A stretch of 64,000 nt of DNA from Neurospora tetraspora (taxonomy: Eukaryota > Ascomycota > Sordariomycetes > Sordariales > Sordariaceae): NCBI RefSeq assembly GCF_033439725.1, contig NW_026944387.1:434001-498000 (forward strand), in the 5' to 3' direction. Positions 12,895-23,900 of this stretch are shown piece by piece. The position numbers were made by a program, and so were the translations under genes. Position 1 is the first letter of the stretch; each line of letters opens with the position of its first letter. The notes below the pieces were generated by a model that saw only the letters and a list, made by a program, of their open reading frames with translations, ran no database searches and was not told the DNA's origin.

Positions 12895-13472
12895 GATTAG
12901 ACGGTAGTTGTAGACATTAGATATTAGATACTTTAAGGTTTAAGGAAGATATACAAGTAATTGTTAGTGCTAATAGAGTTTTCTACATGGAATGTTAGTG
13001 CTTCCATTGCACGTCCATTTCAGCACTAAGGACTTTACTTCTTCTATTCCCTTCCTTTCAGTTGTATCTTCATTAATACGTTTCAGAACTAGGTGTGCGC
13101 TGGCTGCACATGTAACTCGGATGGACGGTGCGAGTATAAGAGATAGATTTGGACGGGTATTGATAGTGACGCGGGACGGCAGCATGCTTCGACGGGATAC
13201 CTACCTAGCGCGATCTTACCAGCTCTTGACAGCAGCACCTTCGCACTTCAAACATTTGACTTGTGTTGATGGTTCGGACTCAGGCAAGTTGGCTTTGGTA
13301 ATCAGCGCTTACAAATAGTCCAATCATGAGTGTGCGAGATGGTCGATCCTTCCGTTCCCGCTGCTTACTGCATCCGCACCTCCATAACGCCGAACGGTCG
13401 GGGTTTGGACCACCGACTTACACACGCTTCAATTTTGCATCAAATGGCATCATTGTGAACGGGTAAAGGATC
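12895..13472. other. Intergenic, no supported gene
   Basis: This is the 3' flank of the chitinase. Short open frames only. Confidence 0.5.
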
Positions 13473-13564
13473 TTGAGTATAAAGACTATTGAATCTAAAT
13501 CCCCCAGCACGACAACATCAAGCAACTCACCAAATTCACCCTTCCACTGTCCGTCTCCAAGTGT

Positions 13565-13692
13565 CACACGGACATTCGCCGGCGACATTCATCAGTCAAA
13601 CTGCCGACCGGAATTACCGACAGAATGCCACACGGACTTTCGCCGGCGACATTCATCAATTAAACCGCCGACCGGAATTACCGACGGGCAAT
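13565..13692 (+). repeat. Two tandem copies of a 64-bp unit
   Basis: The units start at 13565 and 13629 with CACACGGAC and share TTCGCCGGCGACATTCATCA and CCGACCGGAATTACCGAC, differing at only a few positions. The unit lies just upstream of the degenerate gene at 13884 and may be part of the same repeat family. Confidence 0.7.
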
Positions 13693-13764
13693 TGGACGAA
13701 GGCTGGCATTCAGAAGATCTACTTGTAGGCAGATGAACTAGATAGACTCGCGCCGATGCCTGGC

Positions 13765-13925
13765 ACACAGGGCTCGGTACGTACCAACCTTCTTTGGTAT
13801 AAGAAGGCCTTAAGGCCCGATCTTCTCATGGAGGTTGAAAGGATCAACAAGGCCTTCGAGACCAAAGTAAATTATCAGCTGAATTGAACGACTTGTTCCA
13901 AGCCCAGAAACCTGCCCTTGTCACA
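13765..13925 (+). repeat. Dispersed repeat, copy A (copy B at 33236-33405)
   Basis: A stretch containing ATAAGAAGGCCTT, TTCTCATGGAGGT and CAACAAGGCCTTCGAGACCA recurs at 33236-33405 in the same orientation with scattered mismatches. More distant similarity extends upstream of both copies (GGACGAAGGC / GGATGAAGGC). It looks like part of a decayed mobile or recombining element. Confidence 0.65.
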
Positions 13926-14670
13926 GATAATTTACCTCCCTCTCGAACCAATTTTCCAACTCTTCTTACGGCCTCTTTGCCCATCATGACTTCCAACCCC
14001 GACACTCCCATGCTCTCGGTCGAACCCACAACGACCTTAGTGCTCTACAACCCAGTAGACTTTGACGTCGTCATGAAAGAAGATGGCGAAGCCCAAATCC
14101 CCACGGGCATCGTCAGCGTTGACAACCCACCACCCTGGCTCGTTACGCTTCACCAACAACTCACGACAGCCCACAATCATCTCCGCGAAATCGCCGTGAC
14201 CGTAGGCCAGGAACAAATCCACGAACTCGCCTCCCTCAAGGAGCAGTATGAGGTGCTGAAGAAAAAACTACACCATCGTCACCAACCTCTTCGAAGCAGG
14301 ATCCGAGGCCTCGCAAAGCCAGATCACCCGCCTCGAACAGCAGGTCCAACAGGCCAGCTCCCGCTTCGCTTCTGAAGTCTGGACTACCATCGCCAAGTAC
14401 GGAAAGCAAGACGCTGAGCGCCAAAAGGCTATCGACCACCTTCAAGCAATCGCTACGCGCCACCAGGAGGCCCTGGAAACCCTCAACGAGGGAAAAAAAG
14501 ACTATAAAGCGATCGTTAAGATGCTTCTCGATACTGGCAAGGTTGGCGCAGGTGCTAAGGATGAGAATGGACAGACAGCGCTGTATCGAGCGGCGATAAC
14601 TGGGCATGAGGTAGTCGTTCAGCTGCTTTTCGATACTGGCAAGGTTGATGCAGGCGAATTCTTACTCTAG
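13884..14670 (+). pseudogene. Frameshifted coiled-coil protein with a captured ankyrin end
   Basis: The frame from 13884 encodes an N-terminal region (MTSNPDTPMLSVEPTT, then HELASLKEQYEVLKK) and breaks at an A6 run near 14265-14270. One base fewer would continue into a helical stretch (EASQSQITRLEQQVQQASSR) and then, from about 14497, into 1.5 ankyrin repeats ending at TAG 14668-14670. The ankyrin part is about 90% identical by eye to 23229-23400 of the HET-ankyrin gene, including KDYKAIVKMLLDT. The junction lies in the shared stretch AAAAAGACTATAAAGCG. I do not recognise the 5' part. A sequencing error in the A run cannot be excluded. Confidence 0.6.
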
Positions 14671-14994
14671 GAAACAAGTGACAGATAAAAAAAGAAATGA
14701 AAATGAAAATCAGATATGCTCGCTTGCTTTGCCTCCTCCATAGACCCCAAGGATATTTTTAGGATGAATGCATGCAGAGAGAATGGGAAAACACCATGGA
14801 CATGAATGAAAAAGACATGCAGTAGTAGGTACAAACAATCGTGCATGTACACTATGTAAAAAGACTTCCTAATATGTCCAAAAAAAAGCTTGCTAATCAT
14901 GCATGTCCAAAAGTTCTTCTTCTTCTTCTTCCATGTACACCCATTGTGCATTTCATTCTCCATTCAACATTCCTCCCACATGCATATCAAAAAT
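14671..14994. other. 3' flank of the GPI chitinase gene
   Basis: AT-richer sequence at the 3' end of the minus-strand chitinase with T-rich tracts. No gene is supported. Confidence 0.5.
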
Positions 14995-17900
14995 TTACAA
15001 AGCAAGAACCAAAGCAGCCATCAACGCGGGCACACCGATCGCAACAACGTTGCGTCCGGCACCAGCAGTGACGGGGACCTCCGAGGGCTCAGAGCCGCCA
15101 GTGGCAGGCTCAGTCTGAGCAGGCGGCGCAGGCATGCTGTAGGTTGAGGGAGCGCTAGAAGGAGCAAGCGAGACACCGGTGCCAGCGGGGGCAGTGCCAG
15201 CGGGGGCAGTGCCGCTGGGGACGGCAGGGGCGTTGACGACGGGGGGGACGGGGTTGCCGCCGGAGGGGACCTCGGAGGGGAAGGCGGGGACACCGGCACC
15301 AGGGGCACCAGGGGCACCGGGAGCGGAAGCGGTGGGCTTGGCGACGGTGACGGTGGTGAAGTGCACGGAGGTGACGGAGGTGGTGGAGGTGGTATCGACC
15401 TCAGGAGTACCAGCGCCAGGGGCACCGGAGGAGGGGACGGCGGGGACACCGGCACCACCGGAGGGAACGGCGGGAGCGGAGACGGCGGGGACACCGGCAC
15501 CACCGGAGGGAACGGCGGGAGCGGAGACGGCAGGAGCACCGGGGGCACCGGGGGCGCCAGCGGAGGGAGCGGCGGGGACCGAGGTGGCGGGAGGGAAGGC
15601 CTCGGTGATGGGGCAGACGGTGACGCCGACGGGTACGACAATGGTAGTAACCTGGCCGATCTTGCCGGGGCAGTCAGTCACGGTGGGGGCGCAGCTGGTG
15701 ATGGTGGAGGTGGTGGTGGTGTAGATGGTCGAGGTGGTGAAGCCAGCGGGGATCGACTCGATGGGGACCGAGGTGATGATGCCCGTGGGAGCGCTGGCGG
15801 AGGTCTCGGTGGCGGTGACGGGGCAGACGGTGGTGCCGATGGCGACAACAACGGTGGTGACCTGGCCAATCTTGCCGGGGCAGTCGGTCACCTCAGGAGC
15901 GCAGCTGGTGATGGTAGAGGTGGTGGTGGTGTAGATGGTCGAGGTGGTCCACTCCTCAGCGGGGGCGGAAGTGACACCGGCGCCAGGGGCAGAGGAGATA
16001 CCGCCCTCAGCGGGGACGGAGACGGAGGCAGAGGGAACAACGACGCTGTTGCCATCGGTAGGGCCAGCAGTGACATCGGAGATGATGCTGGAAACAACGC
16101 CGCTAGGAACGACACCGCTGGGAATGATGCTCTCGCTAACAATGTTAGAGGGAACAGCAGACTCGGTGGTAGAGACAATAGGAGCCTCAGTGGAAGAAAC
16201 AACAGCGGACTCAGTAGCGGAACCAACAGGAGCCTCGGTAGTAGTCTCATCATCGCAAGAGTCGTCCTCAGTGGTGGTACTGCTGATGATCTCGGAGCTG
16301 CCACTGCCGCTGGGGATAACGACGTCGACGGGGGCAGAGGTGATGATGGAAGGATCAACAGTGGTGGAAGAGCCATCGGAAGGACCCTCGGTGGCGGAGG
16401 GGACCTCGGTGCTGAAGCTGACGCTGATCAGGCTGGACTCGGTGACGGAAGCAGACTCGGTGACGGAAGCAGACTCAGTAGCAGAAGCAGACTCAGTAGC
16501 AGAAGCAGACTCAGTAGCAGAAGCAGACTCAGTAGCAGAAGCAGTCTCGGAAACGATAGTGGACTCGGTAGCAGAGACGACAGGGGCCTCGGTGGAAGAG
16601 ACGATCTCGGAAGAGGTGGTAGTCTCATCGTCGCAGCTGTCCTCATCAGTGGAGGTGGGGACCTCAGAGCTGACAGCGCTGCTGGAGATCACAACCGGGG
16701 CGGAAGTGATGGTAGAGGAAGCAGACTCGCTGACGATGACGGAGGCAGACTCGGAAACGGTAGCAGAGGAGGTCACAGTCTCGGTCTCCGAAGCAGGGGC
16801 AGAGGTGGTAGTCTCGTCCTCGCAGAACTCAGAGGTGCTGACAGCCTCAGAGCTCGAGCTAGCGGCCTCGGTGGATGAGACAGCGGGAGCAGAGGTGATG
16901 GTGGAAGAAACGGCCTCGGTGCTGGAAGGAGCCTCGGTGCTGGTGGAAGTCTCAGTGCTGGAAGGAGCCTCGGTGCTAGTGGAGGTGGTAGACTCGACCG
17001 ACGAGCTGGAGCTGGTGCTAGTAGTGGTGGTGGCAGAGGCACTGGTGCTCGTAAGAGTAACAATACCCTGCTTGACGCACAACTTCTGACCAACCTGGAT
17101 GGCGCAGGCCGCATCCAAGGCAGGGTTATACCTGATGAGCTCGGTAACAGTGATGCCATAGTTCTGGGCAATCAGATAGCAGAATTCACCGGGAGTGACG
17201 GTGTGGTAAGCCGTGCAACCGATGGCAGTGGGAGCCGGGGCAGCGGTGGTAGTAGTCGTGGGGTTGGCGGTACCGTGGCAGGCGGTGTTGATCGCATCAA
17301 CGAAGGTCTTTCCGTTGGTCACCTCCTGGCCGTAATAGACATCCCAGATCATGGCACCGCCGAAAGAGTCGCGGGTCTTGTAGGTGTTGATCAGAGCGGC
17401 AGCCTTGACGGGCTCAACGTAGCCAGAGCCGGCGGCGTCAGAGGAGCCAGGAAGACCGATGAAGAGCTTGGCGTTCTTGCTCTTGCCGGTGGCAATGGCC
17501 GCCTCCCAAGCGAGATAGTTGAAGCCAGCCGTCGAGGCAGCCGCGCAGCCAGGGTTGTTGTAGAACTGGATGAAGAGGGCATCGAACTGGGCGTTGGCAA
17601 TGATGGACTTCATCTTGAAGTTGGCAACATCAAGCGGGCATTCGGGAGCGGCGGTAAGGAGGTACTTGCTGTTGCCGTTGTACAACTCGCGAAGCTTCTT
17701 AGCCAAAGCGACATAAGCATTTTGGCCGACTGCAGCAAGTTAGCCCGTGTTCACTTTCAGATTCGACTCTCCAACGCCCAGAAACATACCTGTGTTGAAC
17801 TTGACTTCAATATCCAAGTCGAAACCATCAACCGAGACGTGGTTACCAGCGTAGTCAAAGGGACGGGGTCCCGTCCACTTGGAATCATAGGGACCAAAGG

Positions 17901-18333
17901 CTCCCCACAAGAAGCTGGCAAACTCCTGACCCTTGACATCGCTCGAGAGAGAATAGTTCGAGCCCGTGGCCGAAGCACCACCGACGGAGAGCAGAACCTT
18001 CTTTCCCTTCTCCTGGCAGTACTGAATATCCGCCGCAATGACGGTACACTTGCTGAGCAGAGGAGACGCCACGTTGGTCTTGGAGTTCGTGTAGTAGGTG
18101 GCATCGCAGTGAGAGCCGAAGTTGGTACCGGGGTAGTTCAGGCCGGACTTGTCCTGCTCGGGGGAGTTGTTGACGAAGCCGATAGTAACATAGTCGAAGT
18201 TGGCCTGGTCGCAGTGATCCCTGAGCCTAGTGTTTCCAGCCTGTCCCCAGTAAACGTTGACCTTGTGCTCCGAGACGGTAGCAGCCCGGGCGGTAGCGGC
18301 CAAGACGGCCGCTGCCACAAGACTTTTGTGCAT
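14995..18333 (-). CDS. GPI-anchored GH18 chitinase with LysM and Ser/Thr-rich stalk
   Basis: Two exons: 17790-18333 and 14995-17729, with the intron starting GTATGT and ending GCAG. The product is 1092 residues. A signal peptide (SLVAAAVLAATARA) leads into a CTS1/plant-type (class III) GH18 domain with KVLLSVGGAS and the catalytic DGFDLDIE at residues 169-176, all key acids present. A LysM module follows at about residues 353-402 (YHTVTPGEFCYLIAQNYGI..IRYNPALD). The rest is a long Ser/Thr/Glu-rich stalk with TESASA repeats and two copies of a TTSTIYTTTTSTITSC unit with CPGKIGQVTT. The C terminus is a small-residue plus hydrophobic GPI signal (VVAIGVPALMAALVLAL). The enzyme should be wall-linked and act in chitin remodelling. 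The strong GC skew of the stalk creates long meaningless frames on the opposite strand. Confidence 0.93.
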
Positions 18334-19718
18334 GATGATATTAAGTGATTAGCTTGTGTGTTTTGAAAAGAATGACTATACCCGTGAAAAGGGATAGATG
18401 AGTTGTAATGGCCGGGGCCTTAAAGGGTGTATGTGATGATATGATCTCAAAGAGAGGACGCAAACACAAGGCTTGCACGGCTGGAAAGCACGCCGTTTGG
18501 TGATGGGGTTGAACAGGATCAAAAGGGACGTAGGGAGAAAAAAAAGAAGAAGATACAAGAGCCGGATGGGTGGGCAAGCTGACCTTTCATAGTGCTCCCG
18601 ATCTTGCACCGGTGTTGAGGGCTAGCATCCCGAGTGTCCACGAAGAGTCTAGCTCGCTGGATTCTGGACTTTGTGACGAGATGAGCCAGGCCCCGGTCCG
18701 GCCAAGCGCCCAAGCTGGGTCAGCGTTCCGGTAAGCCAGCTTGGCCGGGCGACAACTGTGCAGTTCGACTGTCTTGATGCAAGTGGAAATTAACCACGAT
18801 CATATTGTTCAAAGTGGGATTCAGAGCCATCTTTCCCATTGGATCACTCCTCGCCAACGCATCATATGGCATGATTTTCTGGGGTCTGGGGACAGAACCG
18901 TGCATGTCTTCAGTCAGTGCTCTCAGAGAACCGGGGCGTTTCCAGTTTAGAGACGACTACGGAGAATGAAGATCTGTGATGCGGTACTGTAAGGCAATTT
19001 GATGCATAAAAGAATCGATATTCGCTGAACTGCTTGTCCATACCTACATACAAAAAAGCCATAAAAGACGCTTGGGGCATGATGATGTTTTCCTGTGAAC
19101 AGTCAAGCCAACTCGTGAGGACAGTTGAGGCAAAATGGGTTGAGCCTTGAGGACCGAGGATGTACCCTTGCCTGTGATACCTAATTCCTCCTCTCCTTCT
19201 CGTTCTCTCCCGTGTCTCCTCTCTCGCTGCTATCTTTTGGACCGCTTTTTTAGCCAGGTGGGTGTGCTGCCTGGGCTTCTAGCGCTGTGCTCAGAAATTT
19301 GCTAAGCGGATGACAGATTCAATAGCTCGATGGAAGAGTCTGAACAACCCTGGCGGCCTTCCCTTTCCGATCAAAAGGTTGCATCGAACGGTAGGCTCAA
19401 GGTAGGATACCCCTGCCAAGACTGCAGTTGGTGATTTTGGGTGCCATCGAACCCCAGTCTGCGTGCTGGTCTAGCCTTCTCGGGCCTTTGGATTCAGGAA
19501 CAAGTTGCTTCCAGGCCAGTCATTGGTCCAAACACGCTCTCAACGCTCCTTCATGACCTTCCGCGGGCTTGATAGCCTGATGCTGGCGCCGGCGTCGGTA
19601 TTCATGCTTACCGCACATCGTGTGTTTGTGGGAACGAAGGCTTGCTGGCTGGCTGGCACCTGGTTGCCGTTGGGATCGGTCTGCCGCAAACTGGCTCGCC
19701 AGGCTCTCCTTAGCGGAC
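18334..19718. other. Long intergenic region
   Basis: 1.4 kb between divergent genes. It should include the promoter of the GPI chitinase (CT-rich tract near 18350-18550 on the minus strand). No domain-bearing or splice-consistent frame was found. Confidence 0.5.
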
Positions 19719-20245
19719 ATGGATGCGGACAAAAAGTCTCCCATTCCTGCAACTGCCCCTTCCACTGTTACGGTTACACCTGAAGCGCCAGCCCAGCAAT
19801 CCCAGATTGTCACAGAGACTACGGGCACGGGAGCCATAGGCCTCACCATCACCACGGTCACGGGCATCGCGGGCACATCCACGCGCACCATAACCGGACC
19901 GGACGGAACCGTCCTCGTCCCACCTCCCATCCCCGCCCACCACGGCTGTGAACTCTCCCTGCAAATGGCCAAAGCGATGGAAGATTCTACGATCGAGCAT
20001 TATTGCGACTACATGAAGGCCAAGAATCTGCTTAGAGACAAGGTCAGCAAACGAACAGCAAAAAGTTAGATGAGGAACTGGAAACTTACTATCACTAGAT
20101 CGTGGCAAAGGTCCTCGAGAACACTCAGGAGAAGCTCATAGAATTGTTGCAAAATGAACTTGATCGGATGAGCAGCGAGGAGGAGGAGGATGATCTCGAC
20201 CTTGACTCCGATATGGAGGAAGGTGACCGGACCTTGGAGGGTTAA
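19719..20245 (+). CDS. Small hypothetical protein with acidic tail
   Basis: Two exons, 19719-20042 and 20099-20245, with a 56-bp intron (GTCAGC..CTAG). The frame closes exactly at TAA and gives 156 residues. The start MDADKKSP was chosen over an upstream in-frame ATG at 19620 because the intervening residues look like 5' UTR (Trp/Leu/Gly-rich). The N-terminal half is Thr-rich (TETTGTGAIGLTITTV, GPDGTVLVPPP). The second half is helical (CDYMKAKNLL, KVLENTQEKLIELLQNELD) and ends in a strongly acidic run (SSEEEEDDLDLDSDMEEGD). No family is recognised. The intron falls within the helical part, which supports the model. Confidence 0.6.
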
Positions 20246-20905
20246 GATCAAAGGAGGATTAGAAACCATAACGCCGCATAACGAACGATATTCGGTATCA
20301 CGGCACTAGCGGATGGGTCCCGGCACGGCGGGACGTGCACGTGATGTCGTGCCGCGTGCACCGGCCATTTGGGCCCTGGGTTGAAACCCTGGGCGCCAGG
20401 CGCGCCTTTGCACGTTTCCCTCTTTTTCTTCTTTATCTTGTGATTCTACTATAGACATGGAATCAACGTGTTCAGCTTTGTCTCTCGTGACCACGTCGCT
20501 CGTAACATTCGGGAAAAGGTGAAAAGCTGAGCCCTACCCGCGCCACGGCCCCATAAGTGGTGCAAGCTACCAGGCCGCTACTGGTACACTATTGCCAACC
20601 CTGTAGACCCCGTGACAGAAAGCCACGGCCCTCGCCCAAGTCGAGTTTATTGATTGGCGCCCTGAAGCCTCTAAGTCTAGAATGCCCCGCCTCTAAAAAG
20701 AAATGTCCTTTGGGCCATTGGCGTGTAGTGGGGAGGGAGCCGCCAGCCATCCTACGCCTGACAAGGTGATAATACAGAAAGCCCCATGCTCCATCATCGC
20801 CCCAAGAAAACATAGTGTTCTAGTTTCTTTTCCTTTTTTTGTCCTAGATGGCAGGAGAGAGGAATTCTCGGCACTTTCATAAACTCGATTTATTAATCAT
20901 CAACC
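20246..20905. other. Intergenic, no supported gene
   Basis: 660 bp upstream of the HET gene. A GC-rich inverted segment (GCCCTGGGTTGAAACCCTGGGC, about 20371-20392) can form a hairpin. Its role is unknown. Confidence 0.4.
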
Positions 20906-23900
20906 ATGGCATCCTCACCGCAGTCAAGACGTTCCTTCCTCAAAGTTACGATGCCTCGACGATTGCGCTCATGGTTCCAGACGCCTTTCAAGCGACACGG
21001 AAATGCGGAGGATAGGAAAGGTTCTAAGAACCAAGAGCAGTCTCGCCTTGCACCTCTGCTCGGGTTGTCGACGTTTACACAGCACATCTCCGCCACTACC
21101 TCTACGTCCTCCTTTCCCCTCCCGACTTCCCTCCCCCTCCCGGCCGCTCCAGCTACCGGTTCCATCGACGTAGAGACGTCCGCCTCACAGCTCCCACTCG
21201 CTCCGGCTACTGGTTCCATTAATATAGAGACGTCCACCCTACGGCCCCCAGCCACTCCAGCTACTGGTTCCGCCGATACAGAGATGTCCGCCGGCGTGGA
21301 TAATACGAAGCAGGTGGAAGTAGGCTCACTTCTTTTCCCCCTACAACATTTTAGAATAACGCTAACACCTATAAAGAATCTATATTCCAAACTTCCTGAA
21401 TCACCTAGCCATATTCGCTTGCTTCAACTATTGCCGTCTAAAAACGAGGACGCCACAATACACTGTCGGCTCTTCTGCACCCCATTGGACTCAAAAGGCA
21501 CCGCATTGGACTCAAAAGGCACTCGTCCGTACGAGGCCTTATCCTACGTGTGGGGCTCCGAGGACAACCTTTGTTCCATCTTTATAAACGGGTGCGCCTT
21601 CGCCGTCAGGGAAAACCTTTACGCAGCGCTATTACATCTTCGAGATCACTCCATTGAACGAATTATATGGATAGATGCCATTTGTATCAACCAAAAAGAC
21701 CTAGAAGAAAGAGGACACCAAGTTCAATCTATGGCGAAGATTTACGCTAAAGCAAGTCGCGTAATTGTTTGGCTTGGAAAGGAGGCAGCCGGTAGCGACC
21801 AAGCGCTCGAAGAAATACGCATCGCAGCCGAGCGCGACCAAGCGCTCGAAGGAATACGCATCGCAGCCGAGCTGCCTACAAAACGATTAGACAATAAAGC
21901 GGGAATCCTTACACTGCTTCAACAACCGTGGTTTCAGCGCATCTGGGTAAGGGAACCGATGTCAAAGTATTATGACTAAGGAAACTGACAGATTAATGCA
22001 GGTGCTTCAGGAAGTTGCCGCGGCTCGCCATATCCTGATCAAGTGTGGTTCTGCTGAGGTTGACGGATTTGCATTCTGTTCAGGCCTGAAAGTATTGAAC
22101 CTGTCCAATGAACTCCCCGCAGACCTGTGGGCTCGAATCCTTTCGGTAACCTACCTTATAAGGGGCGCAATCTTCCGGTCCAAATACGCGACCAGTCAGT
22201 CAGACAACTTTTCTCTTGACATACGCCCTCTGGGTGAACTGATAGAGATGTACCACACCCGTGGAGCTACGGATCATCGTGATAAAGTATATGCCTTACT
22301 CGGTATGAGCTCTGATAATCCAACCGCAGCAGGATTATTCGCCGACTACGATATTTCGTGGAAACAACTCTTCAACAAACTCATCCACTTCGTCTTATCA
22401 GAATTGGTCTCTGTAAACGGCCTTTCGGACGATAAGGAGATTGCCATCATTGAGGGCAAGGGCTGCATTCTTGGCGAAGTGTCCTCGGTCACGAGAAATA
22501 CTATTTGGGAAGACAGACAAAATGTGGCCATTACTTGGAGTAATGCCCCCAGCTCTATTTGCGTGAAGGAAGCATGGGGTTCTTCCTGGACTCTCCCGAC
22601 CACGGTAAAATCCGTCCAAAAAGGAGATGTCGTCTGCCTTCTTCAAGGAGCGTCGAGACCTACGATCCTCAGGCCATATAACGATTACTGGGCGGTTATC
22701 ATGATTGCAATTTCCCCAGCAGGCGATCTACAAGCTACGACCGGAGATATCAAACAATCGATAACAGTCTTTCCACATAATTTTCTACTTGTCTGGGATT
22801 GGGATCTTGATCCAAACAAGCAGCAAGATAAAAACAACCACGACTACTTTGCAAGCATTCCAGAGCATTCAAAGACAGGGTTGGAAGGTTGTCGAAATGC
22901 GGCGACTAGGATACGGAATGTCAGATTGGTATTACAAGAGGTGAAACAGTATGGAGTTGCAGTGAAGAATCTTCGGGAAGAAACGGCGGTTCTTGAGAGG
23001 GCATTGAGGAGCATGAGCAACCTAAAAAAGACTTGCTTAGGCCCCGAGGATTCAGAAAAGGAAGATGCAAAGGAAACAATGGTAAATCAACTTATTAAGG
23101 ACAAGGGCCAATGGACGCTTCTATGCTTGGCGGCAGAAAACGGGCATGAGACGGTCGTAAAATTGCTTCTCAACACTGGCAAGGTCAACTTGCATAGGGA
23201 GGAGCTACGGACGGCGCTGTGGCTTGCGGAGCAAAAAGACTATAAAGCGATCGTTAAGATGCTTCTCGATACTGCCAAGGTTGACGCAGGTGCTAAGGAT
23301 GAAAATGAACAGACAGCGCTACATCGAGCGGCGATAACTGAGCATGAAGTAGTCGTTCAGCTACTTCTCGATACCGGCAAGGTTAACGCAAGTACTCAGG
23401 ACCGGGATAAACGGACAACGCTACATATGGCGGCAGCGAAGGGGCGTGAGGCGGTTGTTAAGCTACTTCTCGATACTGGCAAGGTTGACGCAGATGCTCA
23501 GGACCGGTATGAATGGACAGCGCTACATATGGCGGCAGAGAAGGGACATGAAGCGGTTGTTAAGCTACTTCTCAATACTGGCAAGGTTGATGCAGATCCT
23601 AAGGGCCAGGATGGATGGACAGCGCTGCATATGGCGGCAGCACATGGGCGTGAGGCGGTTGTTAAGCTGCTTCTCAATACTGGCAAGGTTGACGCAGATG
23701 CTCAGGACCAGTATGGATGGACAGCGCTGCATAGGGCGGCAGAGAATGGGCATGAGGCGGTTGTTAAGCTACTTCTTGATACTGGCAAGGTTGACGCAGA
23801 TCCTAAGAATAAGGATGAACGGACAGCGCTGCATTCGGCGGCAGCAAAGGGGCGTGAGGCGGTTGTTAAGCTGCTTCTCGATACTGGCAAGGTTGATGCA

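Noticed and set aside
15021-17171. Long open frames on both strands opposite and out of frame with the GPI chitinase (up to about 500 codons)
   Set aside because: They are shadows of the Ser/Thr/Pro-rich repetitive stalk; composition is low complexity and no start context or domain is present.
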